A DNA stretch of 64,000 bases from Veronia nyctiphanis. GTDB lineage: Bacteria; Pseudomonadota; Gammaproteobacteria; Enterobacterales; Vibrionaceae. The stretch covers positions 1-64,000 of the forward strand of contig NZ_PEIB01000030.1 in NCBI RefSeq assembly GCF_004116385.1, read 5' to 3'. Each line of letters starts with the position of its first letter. Within the stretch, counting starts at the first letter, position 1. Both the position numbers and the translations under genes were made by a program. Under the pieces are notes generated by a model. The model worked only from the letters and a program-made list of their open reading frames with translations, was not told where the DNA came from and searched no databases. Positions 7,978 through 15,846 of the stretch are shown here, piece after piece.

Positions 7978-8451
7978 ATGAAAACAATCCTATCAATATC
8001 AGCTATTGCATCACTACTTTTATTAGGTGGTTGCACTTCGATACCTACGGTTCAAAAAGGGACTGATGAGTATAATGAGTTACTTAACTTTAAACCTGTA
8101 AGCGACAAGGCTGTCATTTACATATACAGAAGATTAAATTCAGATCATAAAGGTTTAATGACGACTATTGACATTGGTAAAGAGGAACTACCAACTGTAA
8201 GTAACTGTGTCGTAAGACATATTGTTGATGGTGGCCAATTTAATATTGAGCCTAACGGCATGGGGCTGTTTGCTATTGAAAAGGAACTTAATGTTTCATT
8301 TCCTAGTGGCAGTGTCAATGCGCTTGAACTAAAGCATACTGCTAGAATTGCTGTGCCAAATGTTAGTGAGCTCTTTTTGCGAAGTACAGATGAGCTTAAA
8401 AAAGCCATCAATGATGAAAATTTATGCCTTATCGATGGTGAAAATATATAG
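7978..8451 (+). CDS. DUF2846-like lipoprotein
   Basis: A 157-residue lipoprotein if begun at ATG 7978. This start is preferred over the in-frame ATG at 7963 because AAGG lies 7 nt before it and it gives a compact signal peptide ending LLLLGGC, with the lipidated cysteine at about residue 19. After the signal, KAVIYIYRRLNSDHKG resembles the opening strand of DUF2846 proteins, which are small periplasmic lipoproteins of unknown function. The gene is complete and is followed by a good terminator at 8523-8544. It is a lone gene in the cassette-like region. Confidence 0.7.
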   Translation: MKTILSISAIASLLLLGGCTSIPTVQKGTDEYNELLNFKPVSDKAVIYIYRRLNSDHKGLMTTIDIGKEELPTVSNCVVRHIVDGGQFNIEPNGMGLFAIEKELNVSFPSGSVNALELKHTARIAVPNVSELFLRSTDELKKAINDENLCLIDGENI

Positions 8452-8522
8452 GATTATTATAAACAAAAACAAGTTACATTGAATTTGTATTTTTGATGTT
8501 TTCACATATATTCGATAATAAG

Positions 8523-8544
8523 AAGGCCACCAAACTGGCCTTTT
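8523..8544 (+). terminator. Rho-independent terminator after the lipoprotein gene
   Basis: AAGGCCA and TGGCCTT form a 7-bp stem around a six-base loop, followed by a T run. It lies 71 nt after the stop codon. Confidence 0.75.
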
Positions 8545-8639
8545 AAATCTTATTTATAACCAAGCCTATATCTTTCATCCAAGCTTCTTTATTCAATACG
8601 CTAACGAAAATTCGTTACTATCACAATACCGCCTTCAAT

Positions 8640-8870
8640 CAGACTGTCTCAGACATCAGAAAATGTAATGTGTACTCAATATTTGTCAACCTGATTTCCT
8701 CAGCCCCCCATAAACTTCTGCGCCTCCCTTACCTTCTGCTTTTCAAATTCTTACTTTCTGCAAAGCTAAGGCTCTTCATAAAGAAAGGACTTACGCTTAC
8801 TTTCCACATAAGGCCAGCGATCAAAATCTAACCCAGACATCTCGGCTTCGTAGATACACAACTTTTAGCT
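8640..8870 (-). pseudogene. Decayed thermonuclease (SNase-family) gene, copy E
   Basis: A further minus-strand SNase remnant, more degraded than A-C. EFEKQKVREAQKFMGG can be read on the minus strand, matching the EGQKAREAKQFTVALL segment of the others, followed by a broken version of the NIERGKYFR part. Upstream on the minus strand the frame reads YEAEMSGLDFDRWPYVES, which may be a piece of the protein's own N-terminal region not kept in copies A-C. Frameshifts and stops are frequent. The region 8545-9108 holds no other gene. Confidence 0.5.
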
Positions 8871-9108
8871 GATCATCTGCGTCTTCGTCTTTCTCATCAC
8901 ATAGGTTGAAGGTATGAATAGGTGTACGAGAAGGAAGGGGTTTTAATGAGTGAAATATAAATAAAATCTTGTTTATTTACATAAGCTTATATAGTGATAC
9001 AGTAACAACTTCCGGCCTAAGAAAGCTGAGTATTTGAAGTGCCTTCATTCACTACATACGCCGCAGGGCTTATCGAAATGTGTCGGCTTTTATCGGAGGT
9101 TAATCGCT

Positions 9109-9672
9109 ATGGGAAAGCAATTTTCAGAATTGTCAGATAAACATGTCGAGTTTATCGAAAAGCAAAAAATATACTTTGTGGCTACAGCTGCTGAAAGTGG
9201 CAGTGTGAATTTATCGCCCAAAGGTGGCGACTCTTTGAGGGTCATTAATTCTAAACAAATCGCGTGGTTGAATCTGACGGGCAGTGGCAATGAATCTGCT
9301 TCACATGTTCTTCAAAATCCAAGAATGACGATCATGTTCTGCGCATTTGAAGGGGCACCGCTAATCCTTCGAGCGTATGGTAGAGCGACAGTCTTACATC
9401 CCAAAGATGACTGCTGGAGTCAATATGCGCCGCTGTTTCCAAAAAGTGTTGCAGCGAGACAAATCTTTATCTTGGATGTTGACTTGGTTCAGTCCTCTTG
9501 CGGGATGTCAGTCCCTTACTTTTCATTTGAGGGTGACCGAGATGACTTAGCTCGTTGGTCTGAGAAACAAGGGGCCGAGGGTATTGAAAAGTATTGGCTC
9601 AAAAAGAATCAAAAAAGCATCGATGGCTTTGAGACTGAAATCGCGACGAGGTCTGGCTTGCTGGAAGAGTAA
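9109..9672 (+). CDS. Pyridoxamine 5'-phosphate oxidase-family (PPOX) protein
   Basis: A 187-residue flavin-binding-type protein of the PPOX superfamily, begun at ATG 9109 because TATCGGAGG lies 8 nt upstream; an upstream extension to 9034 has no ribosome-binding site. The core is visible as IYFVATAAESGSVNLSPKG (about residues 22-40), then IAWLNLTGSGNESASH and PRMTIMFCAFEGAPLILR (about 72-89), which build the split-barrel that usually binds FMN or F420. Substrate unknown. It differs from the housekeeping pdxH later in this window. Lone gene. Confidence 0.8.
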   Translation: MGKQFSELSDKHVEFIEKQKIYFVATAAESGSVNLSPKGGDSLRVINSKQIAWLNLTGSGNESASHVLQNPRMTIMFCAFEGAPLILRAYGRATVLHPKDDCWSQYAPLFPKSVAARQIFILDVDLVQSSCGMSVPYFSFEGDRDDLARWSEKQGAEGIEKYWLKKNQKSIDGFETEIATRSGLLEE

Positions 9673-9962
9673 TTGAAATCATCTCAGCCAGCGAATTCAT
9701 AAAGTCCACATTACGGTCAGGCATATAGCGGACACCGCAAAGCCACAACAACTATCGTATTGCCTTGTGTCACCCCTTTTTTTCTGAACACAAGGCTACC
9801 TCTGCATTATCTTTCGCGTGTTGCCAGGTGATGTCTATTCAGTTAGCCCTTTTTTACTGCCGCCAATCATGCTAATCCACCGAACGTCATATATTCACCC
9901 CCGCTACTTCACCTTCGATATAAGGTAAACAGTAATAAAGTAAGTCAGAGATGGATGGGTTA
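9673..9962 (+). other. Intergenic region, nothing recognised
   Basis: I see no gene, convincing hairpin or repeat copy here apart from the upstream region of the following small gene. Confidence 0.4.
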
Positions 9963-10106
9963 ATGAAAAATACAAATACCACGAAGAAAATAAAGAAGTT
10001 TGTAGCCAGTTCTGTAATGTCGATAGTAGCCCTCTCAACCTTAGTGTATTTCAATGCGGGAAATCAGATTGGCTATTTCCTTCATGGTCTATTTCACCAT
10101 TGTTAA
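9963..10106 (+). CDS. Small single-pass membrane protein (47 aa)
   Basis: A short frame begins at ATG 9963; an in-frame ATG at 9951 is an alternative. It has a lysine-rich N-terminus (MKNTNTTKKIKKF) followed by one hydrophobic segment ASSVMSIVALSTLVYFNAGN and the tail QIGYFLHGLFHHC. This is the shape of a small inner-membrane protein with its positive end in the cytoplasm. Its end, F-N-A-G-N-Q-I-G, resembles F-G-I-N-I-G in the next small gene, so the two may be relatives. Family not recognised; coding status is judged only from this pattern. Confidence 0.45.
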   Translation: MKNTNTTKKIKKFVASSVMSIVALSTLVYFNAGNQIGYFLHGLFHHC

Positions 10107-10164
10107 TGGTCGTAACATTACAACCCAAAAGCAAACATTCAGATAGAAAGATACGGTGGAATGC

Positions 10165-10305
10165 ATGATAGACAAGCTCAAAGAAAAGTGGGAAGCCAGT
10201 AAGCATGAAGAAAAGAAAGCGCTATTTATTATTGGCTACATAGTTTTGCTTTGTTTTCTAGTAAAGTTTGGTATCAACATAGGTTCTGCGATTGGTAAGC
10301 TATAG
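10165..10305 (+). CDS. Small single-pass membrane protein (46 aa)
   Basis: ATG at 10165 with GGTGG upstream opens a 46-codon frame. The N-terminal half is charged and helical (MIDKLKEKWEASKHEEKKA) and the second half is one membrane segment, LFIIGYIVLLCFLVKFG, ending INIGSAIGKL. The layout and the ending echo the small gene 58 nt upstream. No homologue is recognised. The two genes may form a pair with a shared membrane role, which is an inference from arrangement alone. Confidence 0.45.
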   Translation: MIDKLKEKWEASKHEEKKALFIIGYIVLLCFLVKFGINIGSAIGKL

Positions 10306-10548
10306 TCGTTCATGATCACAAGCAATAGACGGGGTTTCACAGTTTAGATATAAATCATCACCTTTTTGTGCATATCTAAATGTCATCAACAAACATTCAG
10401 TTGATAAGGGACGATTGTCTTCTTCTCCGTAGTGCTAAAACCAGAACCTCATTGATAGACTCTCTTTCCGTTGAGATTGAAATGTTCATAATCGCTCGAT
10501 TTTTAAAAGAGAAACCCCCACTTCACCTTAAACTAGGAGGTGGGTTAC

Positions 10549-10824
10549 GTGGACTTACTCGATCATATTATCCTTCGGCATATTGGGCTGCTTCTGGTAT
10601 TGATTCCTATCGCTTTTTACATCGTACGAGGGATGTACCGACTGGTTGTATGGGGTAAAAGGATGCCCAAGGGTGCGTTTGTTTTCTTAACGGTATTTCC
10701 TGTTCTATCCCTTTTCCCCATACCTCCGCAGGAAATTAGCAAGTTAGAAAGAATAAGACAGGAGCAAGTCAAGGAGGAGGATGAAAGTGGCGATCCTGAA
10801 GACAACACAAGGGAGGATGCGTAA
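10549..10824 (+). CDS. Two-pass membrane protein of unknown function (91 aa)
   Basis: Begins at GTG 10549, chosen because a near-ideal AGGAGG lies at 10535-10540, 8 nt upstream. The protein has two hydrophobic segments, ILRHIGLLLVLIPIAFYIV (about residues 8-26) and GAFVFLTVFPVLSLFPI (about 45-61), and a highly charged C-terminal tail rich in E and D (about 65-91). The positive-inside rule (GKRMPKG between the segments) suggests the loop faces the cytoplasm. Family not recognised. CCCAC near 10517 can pair with GTGGG at 10540-10544, which might partly cover the ribosome-binding site. Confidence 0.6.
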   Translation: MDLLDHIILRHIGLLLVLIPIAFYIVRGMYRLVVWGKRMPKGAFVFLTVFPVLSLFPIPPQEISKLERIRQEQVKEEDESGDPEDNTREDA

Positions 10825-11005
10825 TCTTTGTGATAGTCAAAGCAAAGATTTACGAGTCACATTAGAGCACCGCTGAAAGTCGCTATCATAAGTGCCCTAT
10901 ATCAACCTTATGCCGCCATTCTGGTCGCGAATGATAGAAGTTTACGTTCACTATAATTGTTGAAAGTACGCGCGATATTTTCACATCACTCAAAAGGAGG
11001 CAGAG

Positions 11006-11176
11006 GTGAAAAGATTCAAAAAATGGCTGATTTTGGCAGCCCTCATAGTGGCGATGGTTTCGTACTTCTATGGTAGCTTTACTGGTCTTACCGGTTTTAT
11101 TGTTCTGGCAATAGTCTTTGAAATGGCGTTTTGGGTCGGTTTATTCTCAAAAAAAGAGGAGAAGCCAAGCTCTTGA
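11006..11176 (+). CDS. Small two-pass membrane protein (56 aa)
   Basis: GTG at 11006, with AAAAGGAGG 8 nt upstream, opens a 56-codon frame. The product has a basic start (MKRFKKW), a first membrane segment LILAALIVAMVSYFYG, a short glycine-containing turn SFTGLTG, a second segment FIVLAIVFEMAFWVGLF and a charged end SKKEEKPSS. The strong ribosome-binding site and textbook topology support it being real. Function unknown. It is the last of four small membrane-protein genes lying together at 9.9-11.2 kb, all on the plus strand. Confidence 0.6.
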   Translation: MKRFKKWLILAALIVAMVSYFYGSFTGLTGFIVLAIVFEMAFWVGLFSKKEEKPSS

Positions 11177-11767
11177 CTCTTATCCTCAAACAATATTTTT
11201 GACTGGCAGAGATCGCAATACGTTCATCTCCAAAACGACTCAGCCTGGTATTATTTTTTGATTAAAAGGTTGCGCTTTTACTCACAATGGAAATATGGCG
11301 TAATATCCATGAGTAAATCTTAATCACGGCCATTTATAAAGACGTAATGATCTTTCAAATTCCCTAATATATTTCAGTCATCCTCCAGAAAATGTAAGGC
11401 TTTACTCAAGTAACACCATTAAAGTATTTCTCGACTAATACCTCATGAATACTGCTTAAATCACATCCTATGTTTGATATGGTGAATAAGTAAGAATATT
11501 CATTGCCCAATGATATATCTGAACACTCCTGACTATAGGAAAACCCAAAGAATATGGAAGAAAATGCAGCTACTTGGAAAGAGTTTTAAAATTCCTGCTG
11601 TCCCTATCAACAAGAGTGAGATTCACACATTTTTTCTGACTTCAAGATGGTGACTTTTCATGAACATGATGAAGCGGGCAAGACCTCTACGGGTACTGGA
11701 AAACATTGGCACATCTATTCAATCACCGCGGTTAAGCGCTATTAGCATACGAACGTGAGGAATTAAC
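11177..11767 (+). pseudogene. Gene-poor stretch with a decayed ORF at 11554-11745
   Basis: From ATG 11554 one frame reads MEENAATWKEF, stop, NSCCPYQQE, stop, then DSHIFSDFKMVTFHEHDEA and GTGKHWHIYSITAVKRY to a TAG at 11745. The frame is constant and the composition protein-like, so I read it as a short gene killed by two nonsense codons (TAA and TGA). Family not recognised. The rest of the stretch shows nothing. Confidence 0.4.
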
Positions 11768-12133
11768 ATGCTCTACACGCCAATCAATTTTAAAGAAAAA
11801 CTCAGTAAATTCACTGAGCATTGGTCTCCAAAAGTCGTTGCTGAAATGAATGATTACCAGTTCAAACTGGTAAAAGTGGAAGGTGAGTTTGTCTGGCATG
11901 ATCATCCCGACACCGATGAAGTTTTTATCGTTATTGAAGGCGTTTTAGATATCGAATTTCGAGATGGAAAAGTGACGCTAGAGTCAGGTGAGATGTTTGT
12001 CATCCCAAAAGGTATAGAGCACAAACCTGTCGCCGCCAGTGAATGCAAAGTGATGATTGTAGAACCACGAGGCGTTGTAAACACGGGTGACGCCGAAAGT
12101 TCCCTGAAAGCCCAGAATGACGTTTGGATATAA
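11768..12133 (+). CDS. Cupin-domain protein
   Basis: A 121-residue single-domain cupin. Motif 1 is seen as [19 protein letters not shown] (about residues 39-57), with the two histidines and the glutamate that normally bind a metal, and motif 2 as [16 protein letters not shown] (about 77-92), with the fourth ligand histidine. The metal site therefore looks complete. Small cupins of this type act as isomerases, dioxygenases or sensors, and the substrate is not evident. GTGAGGA precedes the ATG by 6 nt. A GNAT gene follows after 72 nt. Confidence 0.8.
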   Translation: MLYTPINFKEKLSKFTEHWSPKVVAEMNDYQFKLVKVEGEFVWHDHPDTDEVFIVIEGVLDIEFRDGKVTLESGEMFVIPKGIEHKPVAASECKVMIVEPRGVVNTGDAESSLKAQNDVWI

Positions 12134-12205
12134 GTGCGTTTTAAAAAATGATTAGGTATCGAAGTTTGGCTTTGTTGGCCTATCTAAAAACACAAAGAAT
12201 AGAAG

Positions 12206-12660
12206 ATGATGAAATTAGAAAAAGTAACCAAACAAACTGTTTATGATGTCATAAACCTAAGCTTACACGACGAACAAAAGACTTTTGTTGCTCCAAATGC
12301 AAAATCAATGGCAGAGTCAGCAGTGAATCCAGACTACCAAACACGCGCTGCCATAGTGGAGGGAGAGATTGTTGCTTTGCCATGTACACCGAGTGGGTGA
12401 ACGCTTTTTGGATGACAGAACAAAAGCCGGATGAATATTACATCCCGAGAGTGATGATTGATAAGTCTCATCAAAGTAAGGGCTACGGACGAAAACTCAT
12501 GGAATTACTTATTGATGAAATAAAGGCTCAAAACCCCAAAGCCATACATATCGTCTATTGCGATAGGAATAATGTTGCGAGAAGCCTCTACAAGACACTT
12601 GGCTTTATTGAATACGGCAAGAATGACGGCGGTGATACCTTGGCTAAAATCGTGCTTTGA
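12206..12660 (+). pseudogene. GNAT-family acetyltransferase, frameshifted
   Basis: Two overlapping frames make one acetyltransferase of about 151 residues. The first reads MMKLEKVTKQTVYDVINLSL to AAIVEGEIVA, and after a one-base loss near 12375 it continues FAMYTEWVNAFWMTEQ and the acetyl-CoA loop SHQSKGYGRKLMELL, ending NNVARSLYKTLGFIEYGKND. All core elements are present. It resembles the BltD-like GNAT at 467-916. As with other single-base losses in this window, the break could be a sequencing error and the gene intact. Confidence 0.65.
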
Positions 12661-12701
12661 TTACCGATTGAATTTAACATTAAACGTAGATTGGAGAGTC
12701 T

Positions 12702-13055
12702 GTGTTAGACCTACTAAAGAAAGTTATCATCATCAACGCTATTGCAGCTATTGTTGTTTTTGTGTTGTCGCAGTATGTCCCCTTCTTCGCGACGACAAGA
12801 TTAAGTGACTTTTTATTTCTCGTTACCATTATTATCTGGATTCTAGCGAAGCTGATGTGGCAAAGCGGCAATGGTGTCAGCAAACCCACCAGCACAAATA
12901 AAATATTTACCGAAAAAGCTGACAGCATGGTTGAAGGTCATAACGTTGCAAAAGATCGGCAAGCACATGCCAAAATGAATTTTCAACTAGGCATGGTGTT
13001 ATTTATTTCAGGTTTCCCCGCCTTTATCACCTGCCTGGCTCTTTACTTCATTTAG
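12702..13055 (+). CDS. Three-segment membrane protein of unknown function
   Basis: A 117-residue integral membrane protein starting at GTG 12702 with TTGGAGAG upstream. Hydrophobic segments are VIIINAIAAIVVFVLSQYV (about residues 8-26), FLFLVTIIIWILAKLMW (about 37-53) and GMVLFISGFPAFITCLALYF (about 97-116). A 40-residue hydrophilic region between the second and third carries many charged residues. I do not recognise the family. A strong palindrome (CTGCCGGG to CCCCGGCAG, 13071-13092) follows the stop but lacks a T run. Confidence 0.6.
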   Translation: MLDLLKKVIIINAIAAIVVFVLSQYVPFFATTRLSDFLFLVTIIIWILAKLMWQSGNGVSKPTSTNKIFTEKADSMVEGHNVAKDRQAHAKMNFQLGMVLFISGFPAFITCLALYFI

Positions 13056-13119
13056 CTTCAACATTATCGCCTGCCGGGAAGCTCCCCGGCAGCAATGGTC
13101 ATTCCTCCAACGAGCAACA

Positions 13120-13265
13120 TTATATCTCCCATTTCTGCTTGTCAGGTTTTCCAGTCAGTATCACAACAATTGAAGGCTCTTTGAGCCAGAGCTTTGGTAT
13201 TGTTTCAGCAGGATATTTGCGTTGGAAATTGAATATCAAAGTAATGCCATTCTTTCGTCTTCAAA
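13120..13265 (-). other. Minus-strand protein-like fragment
   Basis: On the minus strand an open frame reads GITLIFNFQRKYPAETIPKL then WLKEPSIVVILTGKPDKQ and KWEI before a stop at 13122-13120. There is no start. It looks like the C-terminal end of a lost gene. The family is not recognised, and the evidence is composition only. Confidence 0.25.
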
Positions 13266-13303
13266 CGCCGACGTTCAGCACATGAAGAGATCAAGGAAAC
13301 TCA

Positions 13304-13624
13304 ATGATAGTAACGACAACACATACAGTCGAAGGTAAAAACATCGTGGAGTATTGCGGTATTGTCGTCGGTGAAACGATTATCGGCGTGAATGTTTTCA
13401 AAGACATTCTTGGTTCAATCACTGACATCGTCGGAGGCCGCTCCGAAACCTATGAAAAAGAAATGTCTACAGCCCGATCATTGGCAATGGCAGAGATGGA
13501 GGCACATGCCATCAAACGCGGTGGCAATGCGATTGTAGGCGTTGATTTAGACTACCAGACAATAGGCAGTGAAGGTTCAATGCTTGTAGTCAGTGCCAGT
13601 GGCACAGCAGTTGTCCTCAAGTAG
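13304..13624 (+). CDS. YbjQ/UPF0145-family protein
   Basis: A 106-residue protein matching the YbjQ (UPF0145) family, which is often annotated as a putative heavy-metal-binding domain. Family features visible are [20 protein letters not shown] (about residues 15-34), an RSETYEKEM region and [16 protein letters not shown] (about 72-87). The protein forms a compact pentameric fold in structural studies of relatives, but its cellular role is not known. CAAGGAAA precedes the ATG. It is followed after only 15 nt by a phosphatase-family gene, so the two are probably co-transcribed. Confidence 0.85.
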   Translation: MIVTTTHTVEGKNIVEYCGIVVGETIIGVNVFKDILGSITDIVGGRSETYEKEMSTARSLAMAEMEAHAIKRGGNAIVGVDLDYQTIGSEGSMLVVSASGTAVVLK

Positions 13625-13639
13625 CGAAGGGAAGATACG

Positions 13640-14341
13640 GTGATAATCTTAGCAAGACACGGCCAAACCGAGTGGAATAAAGTGAAGCGCTTACAGGGGT
13701 CAAAGAATTCGCCGTTAACCGAGCTGGGTATCGCGCAAGCCCATAATGTCTCAACGCTGGTCAGTAAACTGGTCGATAGACAAGAAGCGGTTATGTTTTC
13801 AAGCCCACTTGGCCGAGCGCTTGATACTGCAAAGATCATCGAAGCCTCCTTACCGTCTGTGTCGGATATGACCATTGAACCGCTGTTAAAAGAATACTCT
13901 TACGGACATTGGGAAGGGCTCACCTTTGACGATGTCAAAGCGCAGTGGCCTCAAGAATGGAGCGATAGAGTCGCTGATAAGTGGAACTATGCCATACCCG
14001 GTGGTGAGGGCTATTCAATGATGTCCGAACGAGCCAAAGCTTGGCTTGAGGCACTGTCACCCGAACACGTCACAGTTGCTGTGTCACATCAAATGATAGG
14101 ACGCGCAATAAGGGCAGCGTATCTGGGGTTGGACAGCGAGCGCACTATGGCACTGTCGCAAAATAACAATGAAGTGATTGTCCTGCGAGACGGCAAAGAG
14201 ACGACATACACACCTGATACATTCTATTTATCAGGCTGTCATTGGGTATACCTGAGCATCGAACTGCCGTTTAAAAGGCAGATTACCAAGCTAACCTCTG
14301 TTATCGCTATTTTCCCACTTATTTCTCATTGCACTCACTGA
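13640..14341 (+). CDS. Histidine phosphatase-family protein (phosphoglycerate mutase-like)
   Basis: A histidine phosphatase: LARHGQTEWN at residues 4-13 contains the catalytic RHG, SSPLGRALDTAKI (about 54-66) the second arginine, KEYSYGHWEGLTFDD the glutamate, and AVSHQMIGRAI (about 151-161) the second catalytic histidine. The fold is therefore complete by about residue 195. The last 40 residues, from DTFYLSGCHWVYL on, are unlike the family and may come from a lost stop or frameshift near 14225. GTG at 13640 has GGGAAG upstream. Likely a phosphomonoesterase; substrate unknown. Probably co-transcribed with the YbjQ gene. Confidence 0.8.
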   Translation: MIILARHGQTEWNKVKRLQGSKNSPLTELGIAQAHNVSTLVSKLVDRQEAVMFSSPLGRALDTAKIIEASLPSVSDMTIEPLLKEYSYGHWEGLTFDDVKAQWPQEWSDRVADKWNYAIPGGEGYSMMSERAKAWLEALSPEHVTVAVSHQMIGRAIRAAYLGLDSERTMALSQNNNEVIVLRDGKETTYTPDTFYLSGCHWVYLSIELPFKRQITKLTSVIAIFPLISHCTH

Positions 14342-14425
14342 GACTTACTGTTACTTTCAACAACTATGAATGATTTAATTCAAGTAATTTCAAACACTTC
14401 TATTTGGTGGCGTGCCTCTTAATCA

Positions 14426-14532
14426 GGCGGCGCGGACACTTTCTATTTCATCCGCCGCCAGCAGGCAGCAGATGAACGAACAATACGTATTCTTTCCCTG
14501 TCTCTGGCGGCAACACACAACGGAGACAGGCA
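14426..14532 (+). promoter_or_regulatory. Structured leader of trpS with competing hairpins that can mask the ribosome-binding site
   Basis: Three pairings are seen. Arm 1 (14426-14436) pairs with arm 2 (14451-14459, TCCGCCGCC). The end of arm 2 (14455-14461, CCGCCAG) can instead pair perfectly with arm 3 (14504-14510, CTGGCGG). CCTGTCTC at 14497-14504 pairs perfectly with GAGACAGG at 14523-14530, which contains the Shine-Dalgarno GGAG of trpS. The last two pairings share base 14504 and compete. A short frame starting ATG at 14472 contains one Trp codon (TGG, 14505-14507) exactly in the overlap of these arms. The structure is visible; regulation is inferred. Confidence 0.5.
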
Positions 14533-15549
14533 ATGAAAACAACCTCACAAGAAATTATCCTCACTGGCGACAGAGCAACTGGCCCTCTGCACCTCGGTCA
14601 CTATGTGGGCTCGCTCAAACAGCGCGTTGAATTGCAGCATACCCACCAGCAATCCATTCTGGTTGCAGACATGCAGGGGTTAACCGACAACGGAAACACA
14701 CCGCAAAGGGTCGCCGACAATGTCCTCGGTGTTGTTGCTGATTATCTGGCCGTCGGCATTGACCCGGATAAAACCACTATTTGCCTGCAATCTGGCTTAC
14801 CCGCGCTGACAGAGTTGAGCCAGTTTTACGCCAACCTGGTGACAGTGTCTCGCTTAGAACGCAACCCCACCGTAAAATCGGAAATTGCCAGTAAAGCATT
14901 TGGCCGCTCTGTGCCTGCTGGCTTCCTGTGTTATCCGATTAGCCAAGCGGCAGATATAACCGCTTTTGATGCGACTCTGGTGCCTGTCGGTGACGACCAG
15001 TTACCCATGCTGGAGCAAACTAATGAGATAGTGCGGCGCGTGAATACGATATGCCAGAATGAGGTTCTCATTGAATGTAAGCCTTTACTTACTCAAACTC
15101 CCAGACTTCCCGCAACATGTGGGAAAGGTAAGATGTCAAAATCGATGGGGAATGCCATCACGCTAGGCGCCAGCCCTAAAGAAATTCGCAGTGCGGTCAA
15201 ATCGATGTATACCGATCCAAACCATTTGAAAGTCGACGATCCTGGCACCGTCGAAGGCAATGTTGTTTTCACCTATCTCGATGCATTTCATCCCGACAAG
15301 GCCGTGGTGGAACAATTGAAAACACATTATCAACGAGGTGGGTTGGGTGATGGTACGACAAAGCAAATTCTAGAGGAATGCCTGCAAGAACTCCTGACCC
15401 CAATCAGGGAAAAGAGAGAAGCGTACCTCTCTGATAAAGCCCAGCTAATGACCATATTGAGAGAGGGTACCTTACAGGCCAGAGAAAACAGCCAAACAGT
15501 ACTGAGAAGAGTAAAAGCAGGCTTTGGCTTGAGTCACTTTGAGTTTTGA
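14533..15549 (+). CDS. trpS: Tryptophanyl-tRNA synthetase
   Basis: This 338-residue enzyme charges tRNA(Trp) with tryptophan in the cytoplasm. The class I signatures are both present: PLHLGHYVGS near residue 18 (HIGH-type) and GKMSKSMGNAI near residue 196. The length is normal for bacterial TrpRS (330-340). ATG 14533 follows GGAGAC by 7 nt. It is a lone gene with a structured 5' leader described separately. Vibrionaceae usually carry a housekeeping trpS near dam/rpe on chromosome 1, so this chromosome-2 copy may be a second, differently regulated enzyme, possibly resistant to natural TrpRS inhibitors; that is inference. Confidence 0.9.
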   Translation: MKTTSQEIILTGDRATGPLHLGHYVGSLKQRVELQHTHQQSILVADMQGLTDNGNTPQRVADNVLGVVADYLAVGIDPDKTTICLQSGLPALTELSQFYANLVTVSRLERNPTVKSEIASKAFGRSVPAGFLCYPISQAADITAFDATLVPVGDDQLPMLEQTNEIVRRVNTICQNEVLIECKPLLTQTPRLPATCGKGKMSKSMGNAITLGASPKEIRSAVKSMYTDPNHLKVDDPGTVEGNVVFTYLDAFHPDKAVVEQLKTHYQRGGLGDGTTKQILEECLQELLTPIREKREAYLSDKAQLMTILREGTLQARENSQTVLRRVKAGFGLSHFEF

Positions 15550-15809
15550 AAGCGGCAGCTGAGTGGGTAATCTTCCGTTATCCACTCTCTTCTATATCGA
15601 TGTAATCAGTCACTCTTTTGCCTAGAACCTTTTCGTATTAGCCAACTTTTCATACATTCAATATCTTCTTTTTTATTCATTTGGTTTTTACGCCAAATGC
15701 AGCTAACTCTGTGAAATCCTTGTTTTATATGTAACACCTGCCTTAACAATCCGTCTCACTTTAGAAACAATTAATTTGAACTCAAAACAAAAATCAGGCA
15801 AATTTATTA

Positions 15810-15829
15810 TTAATCGAACGTTCAATTAA
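15810..15829 (+). promoter_or_regulatory. Probable BetI operator
   Basis: A 20-bp near-perfect palindrome, TTAATCGAAC followed by GTTCAATTAA, lies 17 nt upstream of the betI ATG. It has one mismatched pair. BetI repressors are known to bind AT-rich palindromes centred on such a GAACGTTC core in the betI promoter, and choline relieves binding. A long AT-rich stretch around it is likely to hold the operon promoter. Confidence 0.7.
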
Positions 15830-15846
15830 AAAAGAAAGTACCTGAT

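Noticed and set aside
10380-10658. A 92-codon frame overlapping the start of the two-pass membrane protein gene
   Set aside because: It is in another frame, lacks a ribosome-binding site, and the overlapping GTG-started gene has an excellent one and clear membrane segments.
14264-14281. CTGCC/GGCAG hairpin as the terminator of the phosphatase gene
   Set aside because: Short stem, no T run, and inside the reading frame as given.
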